Assembly (NCBI GenBank): GCA_963795415.1
Contig: CAWCHQ010000003.1
Coordinates: 186,001-250,000, forward strand
Direction of reading: 5' to 3'
Origin: CAVSUZ01 sp963795415
Lineage (GTDB): Bacteria > Pseudomonadota > Alphaproteobacteria > Acetobacterales > Acetobacteraceae
Length of the DNA stretch: 64,000 nucleotides
Under the pieces are notes generated by a model. That model searched no databases, was not told the origin of the DNA, and saw nothing but the letters and a program-made list of their open reading frames with translations. The number at the start of each line of letters is the position of its first letter. Position 1 is the first letter of the stretch. Both the position numbers and the translations under genes were made by a program. Below are positions 35,555 through 44,796 of this stretch, piece after piece.

Positions 35555-36607
35555 CTAGTTCGGTGCGGCGAGCACCCCCGCCGCACTACGCGGGGTCACC
35601 CTCGGGTCGACGCCCGAGGACAGTCCCTGCCCTGCCACGGGAGAGGTGAACGGTATCCGATACGGCGCCGAGGGGAACAGGTCGCCCTCAGTGTACTGAT
35701 CGAGGCCGAAGCGGCCCGCAATCTCGAAGGCGCGCTTGATTTCCTGCCCGGATACGCGGCTGGTCCAACGACTGATCAGAAAGCTGCGGTCGGCTGCTCC
35801 ATTCGCGAAGAACCTCCGTGTTTCAGCGTCGGACTGCCCGGTGGAGACGGAGGCCTGGGCAGCCAGTGCATGGACGTCTCCTACCGGCTGTAAATTCAAG
35901 CGATGTTGCAAATAGTCGAAGCTTTCCCGCGGAAATACCGTCAGATCCTCGTAGCTGATGATCGTAGCATCCGGCCAGGGATTGCGGAACATCGCAGCGA
36001 TCTCCAGCGACCAATCAATCATTCCTTGTTCCAGCTTGCTGCCGTTCGCGACAACCTGCTCGGCGAAGGCGATCTCCTGTGCGGAGAACAGGCGGCGGTG
36101 GGAGGGCTGGTGCAGAAGAAATGGGAGGCGCGGAAATTTCTGATGTGACAATACAGTTGGAATAGGATGGCGGAGCAGGACGAGGATCTGGGCTTTGAAT
36201 GTTTCGGCGAACCAGGGAAGCATGTCCTTGCCTCCGTGAATATTCTTGATGACGACGCGGTTGGTGAAGAGCCGGCCGTACTTTGCGTAGAGGGGACGAT
36301 TGAGTTCCTTGATTCGATTATCGAGCAATCGTTGGAAGAAGCGTTTGTAGCGCTGTTCCCGATCCGGCATAATGGTCAGCTCTTCCCAGGTGGTTATGCC
36401 GAGTTCACGGCGTGATTCCGGATAGTTGACGGTGAGAGGTTCATCGAACACCTTCATTCCCGGCTGGGCGCCGAGCAATTCCATGAGGAAGGTGGACCCG
36501 CTGCGTGGTGTCGCGAAGATGAAAATATCGGGCTTGTCGCCCGGTTTGTGGATGTTGGATCCGGCGCCCTTGATATATTTCAGCCAGCCCATCAGGTACG
36601 GTCCCAA
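35555..36607 (-). CDS. sulfotransferase family protein
   Basis: A 350-residue protein with the PAPS-binding motifs of sulfotransferases: IFIFATPRSGSTFLMELLG (5'-phosphosulfate loop) near residue 35 and ILVLLRHPIPTVLSHQKFP (3'-phosphate motif) near residue 140. DEPLTVNYPESRREL follows the first loop. It probably sulfates a carbohydrate or other surface molecule; no PAPS synthesis genes are nearby. It is divergent from dnaE2 with only about 40 bases between starts. Confidence 0.85.
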   Translation of the reverse strand: MGPYLMGWLKYIKGAGSNIHKPGDKPDIFIFATPRSGSTFLMELLGAQPGMKVFDEPLTVNYPESRRELGITTWEELTIMPDREQRYKRFFQRLLDNRIKELNRPLYAKYGRLFTNRVVIKNIHGGKDMLPWFAETFKAQILVLLRHPIPTVLSHQKFPRLPFLLHQPSHRRLFSAQEIAFAEQVVANGSKLEQGMIDWSLEIAAMFRNPWPDATIISYEDLTVFPRESFDYLQHRLNLQPVGDVHALAAQASVSTGQSDAETRRFFANGAADRSFLISRWTSRVSGQEIKRAFEIAGRFGLDQYTEGDLFPSAPYRIPFTSPVAGQGLSSGVDPRVTPRSAAGVLAAPN

Positions 36608-36648
36608 ATGCTGTTCGACTGCGGATGGGTTCCGCTCTACCAGATAGG

Positions 36649-39600
36649 ATGATGACCGGCTACGCGGAACTTCAGGTCACCACGAACTACTCCTTCCTGC
36701 GCGGCGCCTCGCATGTGGAGGAGCTGTTTGCGCAGGCTGCGATGTTGGGGTTGCCAGCGCTCGGCGTAACTGATCGCAATTCGCTTGCGGGAATTGTGCG
36801 GGCCCATCAGCGGGCGGCAGATACCGGGGTAAGGCTTGTCGTGGGATGCCGGCTGGACCTGAATGAGGGCCAATCGGTGCTGGTTTACCCAGAGAATCGG
36901 CCTGCCTATGCAAGGCTGGCTCGATTGCTCACCACGGGCAAGCAGCGGTCTGGCAAGGGGAAGTGCAGCCTGGGCTGGGACGACCTGGCAGCGGGCGCGG
37001 AGGGGCTGGCCGGAGCTCTGGTCGATCCGACCAGCCATATCGATGTGGTTGCGCGGTTCCGGGAGATATTCGCCGATCGCTGTTATCTGGCGATGACACT
37101 GCACCGGCGACCGGGTGATGCGGCGCGCCTGGAGCAGGTGAACCGGCTTGCGCGGCAGCATGGGGCGCCGGCAGTGGTCACAGGGGACGTGCTCTATCAT
37201 GTGCCGCAGCGGCGCATTCTGCAGGATGTGCTGACCTGCATCCGAGAAGGATGCACGATTGATGATGCCGGGTTCCGTCGCGAGCGCTTCGCCGATCGGC
37301 ATCTGCGTGCGCCGGATGAAATGACGCGACTGTTTGCGCGCTATCCCGACGCGGTGGCGCGCACGCAGGAGATCGTGGAGAGGTGCCGGTTTTCGCTGAA
37401 CGAGCTGCGTTATCAGTATCCGAATGAAATCGAAGACCCCGCGCTGACTCCGCAGCAGACCCTGGAGCGGCTGACCTGGGAGGCGACCGAGGCGCGCTAT
37501 CCGGAGGGCGTTCCAGAAGCGATCACGCGGCAACTTCATCATGAGCTGCGGCTGATTGCCGAGCTGGCGTATGCGCCGTATTTCCTGACGGTACACAGTA
37601 TCGTGCGTTATGCGCGGTCGCGCGGCATTCTGTGTCAGGGCCGGGGCAGCGCGGCCAACAGCGCGGTCTGCTTCATCCTCGGCATCACCGCCATCAATCC
37701 CACGCGTTCCAACCTGCTCTTTGAGCGCTTCGTCAGCGCGGCGCGCAAGGAGCCGCCGGACATCGACGTCGATTTCGAACATGAACGGCGCGAGGAGGTG
37801 ATTCAATGGATTTATGAGACCTACGGGCGCGAGCGTGCGGCGCTGTGCGCAACGGTTATCCGGTACCGCGGACGGGGCGCGATCCGCGATGTGGGAAAGG
37901 CCCTGGGGCTCACCGAGGACGTCACGGGGGCATTGGCATCACAGGTCTGGGCGTGGTCGGACGAGGGCGTTGAAGATAGTTATGCGGCTGATCTCAATCT
38001 GAACACCGAAGAACCGCGGCTACGGCTGACGCTGGACCTGACGCGGCAATTGACCGGTTTCCCGCGGCATCTTTCGCAGCATCCGGGCGGATTCGTGCTG
38101 ACCCAGGACCGGCTGGACGAGTTGGTGCCGATCGAGCCGGCAGCGATGGAGAATCGTCAAGTCATCGAGTGGGACAAGGACGACATCGACGCGCTGCGAT
38201 TCATGAAGGTGGATGTGCTCGGTCTGGGCATGCTGGGCTGCATGCGGCGCGCGTTCGATCTGCTGGAGGAGCATCACGGCATACGGATGGATGTGGCGTC
38301 GATTCCGCCGGACGATCCGGCGACTTTCTCCATGATCCAGCACGCCGACACTCTGGGTGTGTTTCAGATCGAGTTGCGGGCGCAGATGTCGATGCTGCCG
38401 CGGATGAAACCCCAGCGTTTCTATGACCTGGTGATCGAGGTGGCGATTGTTCGTCCTGGGCCGATCCAGGGTGACATGGTGCATCCCTATCTGCGCCGGC
38501 GGGAGGGGAAGGAGAAGGTTGAGTATCCCAAGTCAGAGCTGGAGCAGGTTCTGGGCAAAACGCTAGGGGTGCCCCTGTTTCAGGAGCAGGCGATGCAGGT
38601 GGCGATCGCTTGTGCGGGGTTTACGGCGGAAGAGGCGGACGCGCTCCGCCGCAGCATGGCGACATTCAAGTTCACCGGTGGTGTGAGTCATTTCAAGGAC
38701 AAGCTGATTGCCGGGATGGTCGAGCGGGGCTATTCGCAGGAATTCGCCGCGAAGACGTTTTCGCAGATCGAGGGGTTTGGGTCATATGGTTTTCCGGAAA
38801 GCCACGCGGCTTCATTTGCGCTGATTGCATATGCTTCTTCGTGGATGAAGTGCCATCATCCGGCGGTGTTCGCCTGCGCGTTGCTGAACAGCCAGCCCAT
38901 GGGGTTCTATGCGCCGGCGCAGATCGTCCGGGATGCGCGGGAGCATGGGATCGAGGTGCTTCCGGTGTGCGTCAATTCCTCGCGCTGGGATTGCACCCTG
39001 GAGCGTGGGTCGTTGCGGCTGGGCTTGCGCATGGTGAAGGGGCTGGCGAATGCGCATGGCGCAGCGCTGGTCGCGGCGCGCGGCGATTTGCCGTATGCCG
39101 ATGTGGCGGACCTGCACCGCCGTTCGGGGATGCCGGTGGCGGCGTTGGAGCGGCTGGCCGAGGCGGATGCGTTCCGCGGGATGGCGCTGGACCGGCGAGC
39201 GGCGCTGTGGGCGATCCGGGGACTGTCGGAGTTCTCGGCTGCCGCTGTTTGAAGATGCCGAGGGAGGGGAGGATGCCGCACTGCTCCCGCCCATGCCGGA
39301 GCCGCGGGAGGTGGTGGAGGACTACCGCAGCGTCGGGCTGTCGCTGCGGAGCCACCCGGCTTCGTTCATGCGGAGCGAATTGTCGCAGGCGGGGATGATC
39401 GCGTGTGCCGAGCTGAAGAACATGCGTGATGGGCGGCGCGTCACCGTTCCGGGGGTTGTGCTGGTTCGTCAGCGGCCTGGTTCAGCGCGGGGCGTGCTGT
39501 TTGTGACCATCGAGGATGAGACCGGTATCGCGAACCTGATCGTCTGGCCCAGCCTCTTCGAGAAGCAGCGGCGACTTATTCTGTCGGCCGGGATGATTGG

Positions 39601-39781
39601 GTGCCGCGGGCGCGTGCAACGTGAGGGTGAGGTGATCCACGTAGTGGCCGAGCACCTGACGGACCTTTCAGACCGGCTGCGGGCGCTCGGACGGGGCTGC
39701 GGGCTGCGGCCGCGGGACATGATCGACCGGGACCGGCGGCCATCCGAGGGGATCAAGGTGCCGACGCGCGATTTTCGGTGA
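36649..39781 (+). pseudogene. dnaE2: error-prone DNA polymerase III alpha subunit DnaE2 (ImuC), late frameshift
   Basis: An SOS-mutagenesis polymerase of about 1043 residues. The DnaE2-type PHP start reads YAELQVTTNYSFLRGASH, the catalytic aspartates are in PPDIDVDFEHERREE, and the finger/thumb regions include HPGGFVLTQDRLDELVPIE and LFQEQAMQVAIACAGF. After residue 860 the frame breaks at SEFSAAAV-stop (39252). Dropping one G near 39237 gives EFSLPLFEDAE and runs on through the OB domain (VLFVTIEDETGIANLIVWPS) to the normal ending TRDFR. The usual partners imuA and imuB are absent upstream, where a sulfotransferase gene diverges. Start is ATG 36649 or 36652. Confidence 0.92.
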
Positions 39782-39837
39782 AATTTATGGCGCGTTTGCA
39801 GGGCGTTTTTTGGTGCTCAACTTTCTGTAAGCGGCGT

Positions 39838-39862
39838 GGAACCACGGGATGAGCCGTCCGTT
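39838..39862 (+). promoter_or_regulatory. EcfG-type general stress promoter
   Basis: GGAAC (39838-39842) and CGTT (39859-39862) are separated by 16 bases, matching the alphaproteobacterial EcfG consensus. It lies 43 bases before the DUF1328 start, whose relatives are often stress-induced. Agreement is exact at both boxes, but such short motifs can occur by chance. Confidence 0.6.
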
Positions 39863-39904
39863 CCTGTCGGGTTGGGAATGTTCCTCCCGTTCAGGAGAGT
39901 TCAG

Positions 39905-40078
39905 ATGCTCAGATGGGCGTTGATATTTCTGATTGTGGCGATCATTGCCGCAATCTTCGGGTTCGGCGGAATTGCAGCAACTGCGGCGGGCATCGCCAAA
40001 ATTCTGTTCTTTATTTTCCTGATTATCTTCATCATCTGCCTTGTCATGGGCTTGGCTGCCGGAAGATCGATATTCTAG
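39905..40078 (+). CDS. DUF1328 small membrane protein (YtjA-like)
   Basis: A 57-residue inner-membrane protein with two helices: LIFLIVAIIAAIFGFGGIA and ILFFIFLIIFIICLVMGLAAG. The phrase FGFGGIAATAAGIAKILFFI is the DUF1328 signature. The ribosome site CAGGAGAG precedes the ATG at 39905. A putative EcfG promoter lies upstream, so it is probably induced by general stress. Function is unknown. Confidence 0.9.
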   Translation: MLRWALIFLIVAIIAAIFGFGGIAATAAGIAKILFFIFLIIFIICLVMGLAAGRSIF

Positions 40079-40171
40079 AGCGCGTTCAATCTGATGCCAG
40101 CCGGCGAAAGCGTTGACTCTCCCACCGCTTTCGCCGGCCGCGTCATCTCCGGGTCAGATCCGCCTCCGCCC

Positions 40172-40590
40172 CTATCCCAGGCAGGACAAAGCAGAACCTA
40201 ACAACGCCCAGGTGGCGGGCTCGGGCACCTTGACTATCCCACTCACGCCCGCTTGGGCAAACGAGGTATCGGTGACGCTGAGACTGGGAGTAGCATATCC
40301 CAGGGCGAATGTGCCCGCGGGCAGTGAAGTAAATTCGACGTTGATCAGGTCACCACTGCCAAACACTGCGGTTGCGTTCACCGTCAGGGGTTCTCGTATA
40401 GAGAGAAGTTGGCGATGGGATTTGTCGATCGATTGTAGGTCGATGGAAACAGGAAGTAGTCCGCCGCCTGCAGATCAGTGAAGGCGACAATGTCGCTACC
40501 AAACAAGCCGAGGGCACCGTAAACCTCGCCGTGCATCATCATAGTTTCAGGGCTGAGGTTCCTAACCGTGACAGTGCTCGACGAGCTGGT
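40172..40590 (-). pseudogene. PEP-CTERM protein, C-terminal half, separated by IS3 and frameshifted
   Basis: This is the distal half of an exported PEP-CTERM protein. It resumes after the IS3 element as TSSSSTVTVRNLSPETMMMH and runs to NFSLYENP, where a TGA occurs. Adding one C in the CCCC run near 40387 rejoins LTVNATAVFGSGDLINVEF. It ends VPEPATWALLGSALSCLG at a TAG, with the Arg cluster (GRRR) of a normal PEP-CTERM tail encoded just beyond, so the stop may also be a mutation. The gene has therefore decayed beyond the IS insertion. Confidence 0.75.
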
Positions 40591-40661
40591 TGAGGTGGAC
40601 CCCATCCATTGGACAGGAAACGGGTTGAGCTAAGAGAGACTCCCGCCGGTTACGAATCCCG

Positions 40662-41621
40662 CTACCCGTGCGAGGGGGAAGCGAAGCTGCATAGCACGTT
40701 CTGATCGTCGATTGACCCCTTTTGTTGCTGTTGTGGTGCCTGTGGGGATGTGGTCAACGCGCTGGCGTTGTCCACATATCCACAGGTCGGCGCGGCCTCG
40801 AACATTTCGCGCGGCGTTCGATAACCGAGCGCTTGGTGCAAACGCACTTCGTTGTAAAAGGCCAGCCACCTGCCGATACCGCCACGTGCCGCACCAACCG
40901 AGGCGTACGCCTTGATGAACACCTCCTCATATTTCAGGCTGCGCCACAGGCGCTCGATGAAGATGTTGTCCAAAAATCGCCCTTTGCCGTCCATGCTGAT
41001 CCGCACCCCGCGGGCCGCCAGTTCGTCAATGAAATCCCCGCTGGTGAACTGCACACCCTGATCGGTGTTGAATATGCCCGGCTGCCCGTATCGATCCATC
41101 GCATCCTGCAAAGCCTCGACACAGAATGCCATGTCCAGCCCGATCGATAAACGCCATGCCAGAACACGCCGACTGAACCAGTCCATCACAGCAACCAGAT
41201 ACACAAAACCCTTCGCCAGCGGGATGTACGTGATGTCCGCGCACCACACCTGGTTGGGTCGATCGATCAGGAGATCTCGCAAAAGGTAAGGATACACCTT
41301 GTGTTCCGGGTGACGCCGGCTGGTGTTCGGCTTCTGGTAAATCGCCTCAAGCCCCATCAGACGCATCAATCGGCGCACCCGCTTGCGGTTCACCACTTCG
41401 CCGGACCGGCGCAGTACCGCCACCATGCGACGCGATCCGTAGAACGGTGTCGCCAGATACTGTTCGTCCAGACACCGCATCAGTCGCAGATCATCGGCAC
41501 TCACCGGCGCAGCCCGGTCATACAGCGTCGAGCGCGCAACCTGCAGCAGCCGGCACTGCGCCACGATCGACAGGTCCGCGTCGGACCTGTCGACCAGCGA
41601 CAGCCGCGTTATCTGGTTCAT
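40662..41621 (-). CDS. IS3-family transposase OrfB (DDE integrase core)
   Basis: A 319-residue integrase-like domain with an N-terminal HTH-type region (QVARSTLYDRA). The DDE residues are D in WCADITYIPL, D in FNTDQGVQFTSGDF and E in NIFIERLWRSLKYEEV. It starts with an ATG overlapping the OrfA stop by four bases. In IS3 elements OrfA and OrfB are normally joined by a programmed -1 shift; a run of seven T (41639-41645, as read on the minus strand) near the end of OrfA is a candidate slip site. The frame is intact, so the element may still move. Confidence 0.93.
   Translation of the reverse strand: MNQITRLSLVDRSDADLSIVAQCRLLQVARSTLYDRAAPVSADDLRLMRCLDEQYLATPFYGSRRMVAVLRRSGEVVNRKRVRRLMRLMGLEAIYQKPNTSRRHPEHKVYPYLLRDLLIDRPNQVWCADITYIPLAKGFVYLVAVMDWFSRRVLAWRLSIGLDMAFCVEALQDAMDRYGQPGIFNTDQGVQFTSGDFIDELAARGVRISMDGKGRFLDNIFIERLWRSLKYEEVFIKAYASVGAARGGIGRWLAFYNEVRLHQALGYRTPREMFEAAPTCGYVDNASALTTSPQAPQQQQKGSIDDQNVLCSFASPSHG
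40741..40784. repeat. hairpin near the 3' end of the IS3 transposase gene
   Basis: Arms 40741-40759 and 40766-40784 (core gtggtcaacg and cgttgtccac) pair over 19 bases with three non-Watson-Crick positions. A very similar stem occurs after the IS110 transposase (50695-50736). Confidence 0.55.
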
Positions 41622-41911
41622 GGCCCAGACCTTTTGCGAAAAAAATCGCGCTCGACCGTCAGCTCGCCAATCTTCTCATACAGCTTGGCCAGTTGCGCCT
41701 CGTCCGCCACGGCGCCCTCCGACGTTCCTGCCTTCCCCCGGGCGAACAGCGAACCAACCCCCTCGACCAGCGTCTTCTTCCACGCATGGATCTGGCTCGC
41801 ATGCACCCCATATCGGCTTGATAGCTCCGCCACGGTGCCGTCCTCGCGCACCGCCGCCAAGGCCACCTTCGCCTTGAAATCAACGCTGTGCTTCTTGCGA
41901 ATATGCGCCAT
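41618..41911 (-). CDS. IS3-family transposase OrfA (HTH protein)
   Basis: A 97-residue DNA-binding protein: MAHIRKKHSVDFKAKVALAA opens the HTH_Tnp_1 domain, with YGVHASQIHAWKKTLVEG as the recognition helix. A C-terminal coiled-coil-like stretch (DEAQLAKLYEKIGELTVERD) serves multimerisation. It overlaps OrfB by four bases. Confidence 0.92.
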   Translation of the reverse strand: MAHIRKKHSVDFKAKVALAAVREDGTVAELSSRYGVHASQIHAWKKTLVEGVGSLFARGKAGTSEGAVADEAQLAKLYEKIGELTVERDFFRKRSGP

Positions 41912-41989
41912 CTGTCACCCCCGGCCCGCGGCCGTTCCAGAAGCGAGAGTCTCTCTTAGCCACCTGTCCAGATTTCGGGGTCCACCTCA

Positions 41990-42289
41990 GTTCGCGGCGG
42001 GGGCGTGGAGCTGCGCACCCGTGGCAGGGTTCGCGGTCAGTGCGTTTGCGGGGTTGTTCGGGACTGCGAAAATCAAAAGAACACTACCTGTATCGGCAGG
42101 GCCTGTGGATGACTGGAAGAGATCCAACGAATGCGCACCGGTTGCATTGACCGAACTACCGAAGAGGGGGCAGCCGTCCTCGGCGCAGGCCGTTCCGAAG
42201 CCTGGCCCCACGATGATCTCCGCCAGTGCCGGGCGGCTTCCCAGCGCACTTGCAAGTAGCAAAGTTGCCGCAATCGTGATCTTTATCAT
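41990..42289 (-). pseudogene. PEP-CTERM protein, N-terminal half, cut by IS3
   Basis: A signal peptide (IKITIAATLLLASALGSRPA) followed by EIIVGPGFGTACAEDGCPLF and SLDLFQSSTGPADTGSVLLI, with two cysteines. The frame enters the IS3 end and stops at TGA 41987. After removing the IS, the sequence continues into the VPEPATW-bearing half at 40590. PEP-CTERM proteins are exported and sorted to the envelope by exosortase; no exosortase gene is in the window. Good ribosome site (GGAGGACG). Confidence 0.75.
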
Positions 42290-42452
42290 GAACGTCCTCC
42301 ACTGACCCGGCACTTTTGCGGATTACGCGGGCATGATCGCGTCATAGGACTGCCATGACAACGGAGTTTGTGCGTAACGGGCGTTGTTGCGGCAGGACTG
42401 GCGAATTTCCCGCCCAGGAGTACTGCAACGCGAACAGTTGCGTAACAACTGA

Positions 42453-43262
42453 CTACGCCGGCCGCTCGCCCTTGATTGTAACGCGATTGCCGGAGCGGGT
42501 GTGGGGCCAGTAGTCCCACATCGCCCGATGCTGGGTGCAGCGGTTATCCCAGAACGCGACTGAGTTTTCCTTCCAGCGGAAGCGGCACTGGAAAAGCGGG
42601 TTCTCCATGTGCTCGAAAAGGTAGCGGAGGATGCCGTCGCTCTCGTCGCCCGGGATGCCGCTGATGCGGCGGGTGAAACCGCGGTTCACGTACAAGGCTC
42701 TGCGGCCAGTCACAGGGTGAGTGCGGACCACAGGGTGCTCGGCACGCGGATAGGCGGGTTTGTCGGCAACCCCATAGTTCGCGTACAAGCCGCGGTAGAC
42801 GTCCTCGCCATCGTGGATGGCGGTAAGCCCTTCGAGGTATTGTTTCATGCGCTCGGATAGCGCCTCATAGGCCGCGTACATGCTGGCGAACAGGGTATCG
42901 CCCCCGTGCTGCGGGCAAGTGCGGATGTACAGAATGCTGCCCGTCGGCGGCTCGGGGTCGCATGAGACGTCGCTGTGCCAGCCTTCGCCGTTCGCGCGCG
43001 GGCTGTCCTTATCGGCGTGGATGATCATCAGCTCCGGATGATCCGGAGCATGTGGGGCGGCGGGGTGGATGTGGAGCTCGCCAAAGCGGCGGCCGAAGGC
43101 GAGATGCTGCTGTGGCGTCAGGCGCTGACCGCGGAAGAAGATCACCAGATTCTCGGCCAGCGCCCTGTGGATTTCATCGAATTGGTGGTTGGAGAGCGGC
43201 TGGGACAGGTCGACACCGGATAGTTCTGCGCCGATCACGGGCGTGAGCTTGTCCACCCGCAT
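42453..43262 (-). CDS. TauD/TfdA-family 2OG-Fe(II) dioxygenase
   Basis: A 269-residue cytoplasmic dioxygenase. The iron ligands are His and Asp in GEGWHSDVSCD and the distal His in CTQHRAMWDY; the 2OG-binding Arg is near RSGNRVTIKG. VIGAELSGVDLSQPLSN and LVIFFRGQRLTPQQHLAFGR match taurine, alkylsulfatase and 2,4-D dioxygenase relatives. The ATG at 43262 (MRVDKLTPVIGAEL) is preferred to a further upstream ATG. No sulfonate transport genes are adjacent, so the substrate is open. Confidence 0.9.
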   Translation of the reverse strand: MRVDKLTPVIGAELSGVDLSQPLSNHQFDEIHRALAENLVIFFRGQRLTPQQHLAFGRRFGELHIHPAAPHAPDHPELMIIHADKDSPRANGEGWHSDVSCDPEPPTGSILYIRTCPQHGGDTLFASMYAAYEALSERMKQYLEGLTAIHDGEDVYRGLYANYGVADKPAYPRAEHPVVRTHPVTGRRALYVNRGFTRRISGIPGDESDGILRYLFEHMENPLFQCRFRWKENSVAFWDNRCTQHRAMWDYWPHTRSGNRVTIKGERPA

Positions 43263-43357
43263 AGTTTCGTATGGCCTATCTTCTATCTGGCCGGTCCGAT
43301 AGCGGGGGCCCCCATCTCCTCGCAGAGTGCTCATGGCTTATGTTCCCTGTCCCCGGT

Positions 43358-44203
43358 TCAGTGCGGCAGCCGCGAACGGAAGAATGCCACCAGGGGCGAG
43401 ACCGATTGTTCCGCACGTTTCCCCTGCTCGACACTGACCAGATCGATCCCGCCGCCGGCCTTGCGATATGCGGCGAGGAAGCGCTCCGGTTCGTTGCCGT
43501 CGAAAGGCGAATCCGGATCGCGGTAGTCGTGGGGGCCATCATTCGGCCGGCCCTGTATCCAGAGGGCTGGCGGGGTGCGCGCGGGTTCCCCGGTTTCCAG
43601 AATAAGGACAGGATTGCCCTCGGCCATCGCGGCCTCGTTCTTCCAGTATTTCTCCTGGCGCTCGGGGATGTTGCCGACCCACTCCGGGGGCGTGGCGCTG
43701 TCGCGCAGGCGGCGGGCGTGGCGATAGCGCGAGAGCGGATTGATGACCGGCCAGAGCATGCCGATGCATTGCACACTGGCGTCGATACCCGGGAAGCCGC
43801 GAATCGCAGTGTAGCGGGGATCATCGGGGCGCATGGCGGAGAGCATCGCGAGATGGCCGCCGCTAGAATTGCCGGTCAGCCCGATACGATCCGGCCGCAC
43901 GTGGAATTCCGATTCCTGTGATTTCAGCCAGCGGATGGCATAGCTGATGTCCTGCAACGAGGACGGATAACCGTCCGCGCCGTCGCGGAACTCGATTGCG
44001 ACGGCCAGAATTCCCGCGCCGGCCAGCGCTTCATCACGCAGCTGGCCGTCGGCCAGGTCCCCGCCGCTCCAGGCGCCGCCGTGGATGTCGATCACGGCAG
44101 AGAAGGGGCCAGTGCCGTGAGGCCGGTAGACGCGGGCGTTCAAGGCGCGGCCACCGTGGCGGAGATAAACGACGTCCTGAGTGGTGATACCGGCCATGGT
44201 CAA
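43358..44203 (-). CDS. alpha/beta hydrolase, esterase/lipase type
   Basis: A 281-residue hydrolase of the carboxylesterase (BD-FAE-like) group. The oxyanion motif is VIDIHGGAWSGGD and the nucleophile is Ser in GLTGNSSGGHLAMLSAM. The acid and His of the triad are probably in the C-terminal part (GRPNDGPHDYRDPD and later). ATGs at 44203 and 44197 are both possible starts. It lies about 95 bases upstream of the TauD-like gene on the same strand and may share its transcript. Confidence 0.85.
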   Translation of the reverse strand: MTMAGITTQDVVYLRHGGRALNARVYRPHGTGPFSAVIDIHGGAWSGGDLADGQLRDEALAGAGILAVAIEFRDGADGYPSSLQDISYAIRWLKSQESEFHVRPDRIGLTGNSSGGHLAMLSAMRPDDPRYTAIRGFPGIDASVQCIGMLWPVINPLSRYRHARRLRDSATPPEWVGNIPERQEKYWKNEAAMAEGNPVLILETGEPARTPPALWIQGRPNDGPHDYRDPDSPFDGNEPERFLAAYRKAGGGIDLVSVEQGKRAEQSVSPLVAFFRSRLPH

Positions 44204-44376
44204 TCATTCCCTGCTCGAACAGCTCAGCTCCTGGATGCATCCCCAAACCGCGGCTGCAGACCAGATTTACGAGCATGCCGGAGCAGAGCAAGGGCACGCT
44301 TTGAGGCCCAGGCGGGGTCGCGGTGGCCGCCCGATTTTGGGCGGGGCGCTACGCGGTTGGGTCCGTGACCCCCGCC

Positions 44377-44742
44377 TTAGCGGGCGAAAACCGCGGAGAG
44401 ACAAAGCAGAAACCAGCCGATCATAAGCAACGTTCCGCCGAAGGGGACGAGAAATCCCGTCGGGGCCTGAGCGAGGCTTAGCCCGTACACCGCGCCGCAG
44501 AAGAGGATCGTGCCGGCGATAAAAGCGGCGGCGGCCGCGTTGGCCAAGACCCCGCCGCCGCGAAGCGCCCAAAGCCCGCAGCCGATGAGTGCGAGGGCAT
44601 GCCATCCCTGCATCTGAACAGCGTTGCGCAGCATCTGGAGGCGCGCGGGGCCGATGGCCTCCAGTCCGTGTGCCGCGAGCGCGGCCATTCCGACGGCCAT
44701 GAGGCCACTGAGCGCTCCCAGACCGATCCACAATCGCGACAC
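44377..44742 (-). CDS. DUF423 membrane protein (YgdD-like)
   Basis: A 121-residue protein with four membrane helices. SRLWIGLGALSGLMAVGMAA and LAAHGLEA are the DUF423 N-terminal signature; AFIAGTILFCGAVYGLSL and FGGTLLMIGWFLLC follow. The GTG at 44742 is chosen because the hydrophobic first helix begins there; the frame upstream is antisense to pip. Function is unknown. Confidence 0.85.
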   Translation of the reverse strand: MSRLWIGLGALSGLMAVGMAALAAHGLEAIGPARLQMLRNAVQMQGWHALALIGCGLWALRGGGVLANAAAAAFIAGTILFCGAVYGLSLAQAPTGFLVPFGGTLLMIGWFLLCLSAVFAR

Positions 44743-44796
44743 AGGCAAGCTACCCCTTTTTTCGGCACCATGCCGCGGCCTATACCATTGAGCACC

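Larger units (their letters stand above)
40591..41989 (-). mobile_element. IS3-family insertion sequence
   Basis: A 1.4-kb element with two overlapping transposase frames on the minus strand. The ends are imperfect inverted repeats: tgaggtggacccc at 40591 and its complement ggggtccacctca ending at 41989, with further matching blocks tggacagg and gctaagagagactc inside. The three bases outside each end (ggt and gtt) differ by one, so no clean target duplication is visible. It interrupts a PEP-CTERM protein gene. A strong hairpin lies at 40741-40784 in the end of orfB. Confidence 0.9.

Noticed and set aside
40587..41993. A target-site duplication flanking IS3
   Set aside because: The flanking triplets (ggt and gtt) do not match, so a duplication cannot be claimed.
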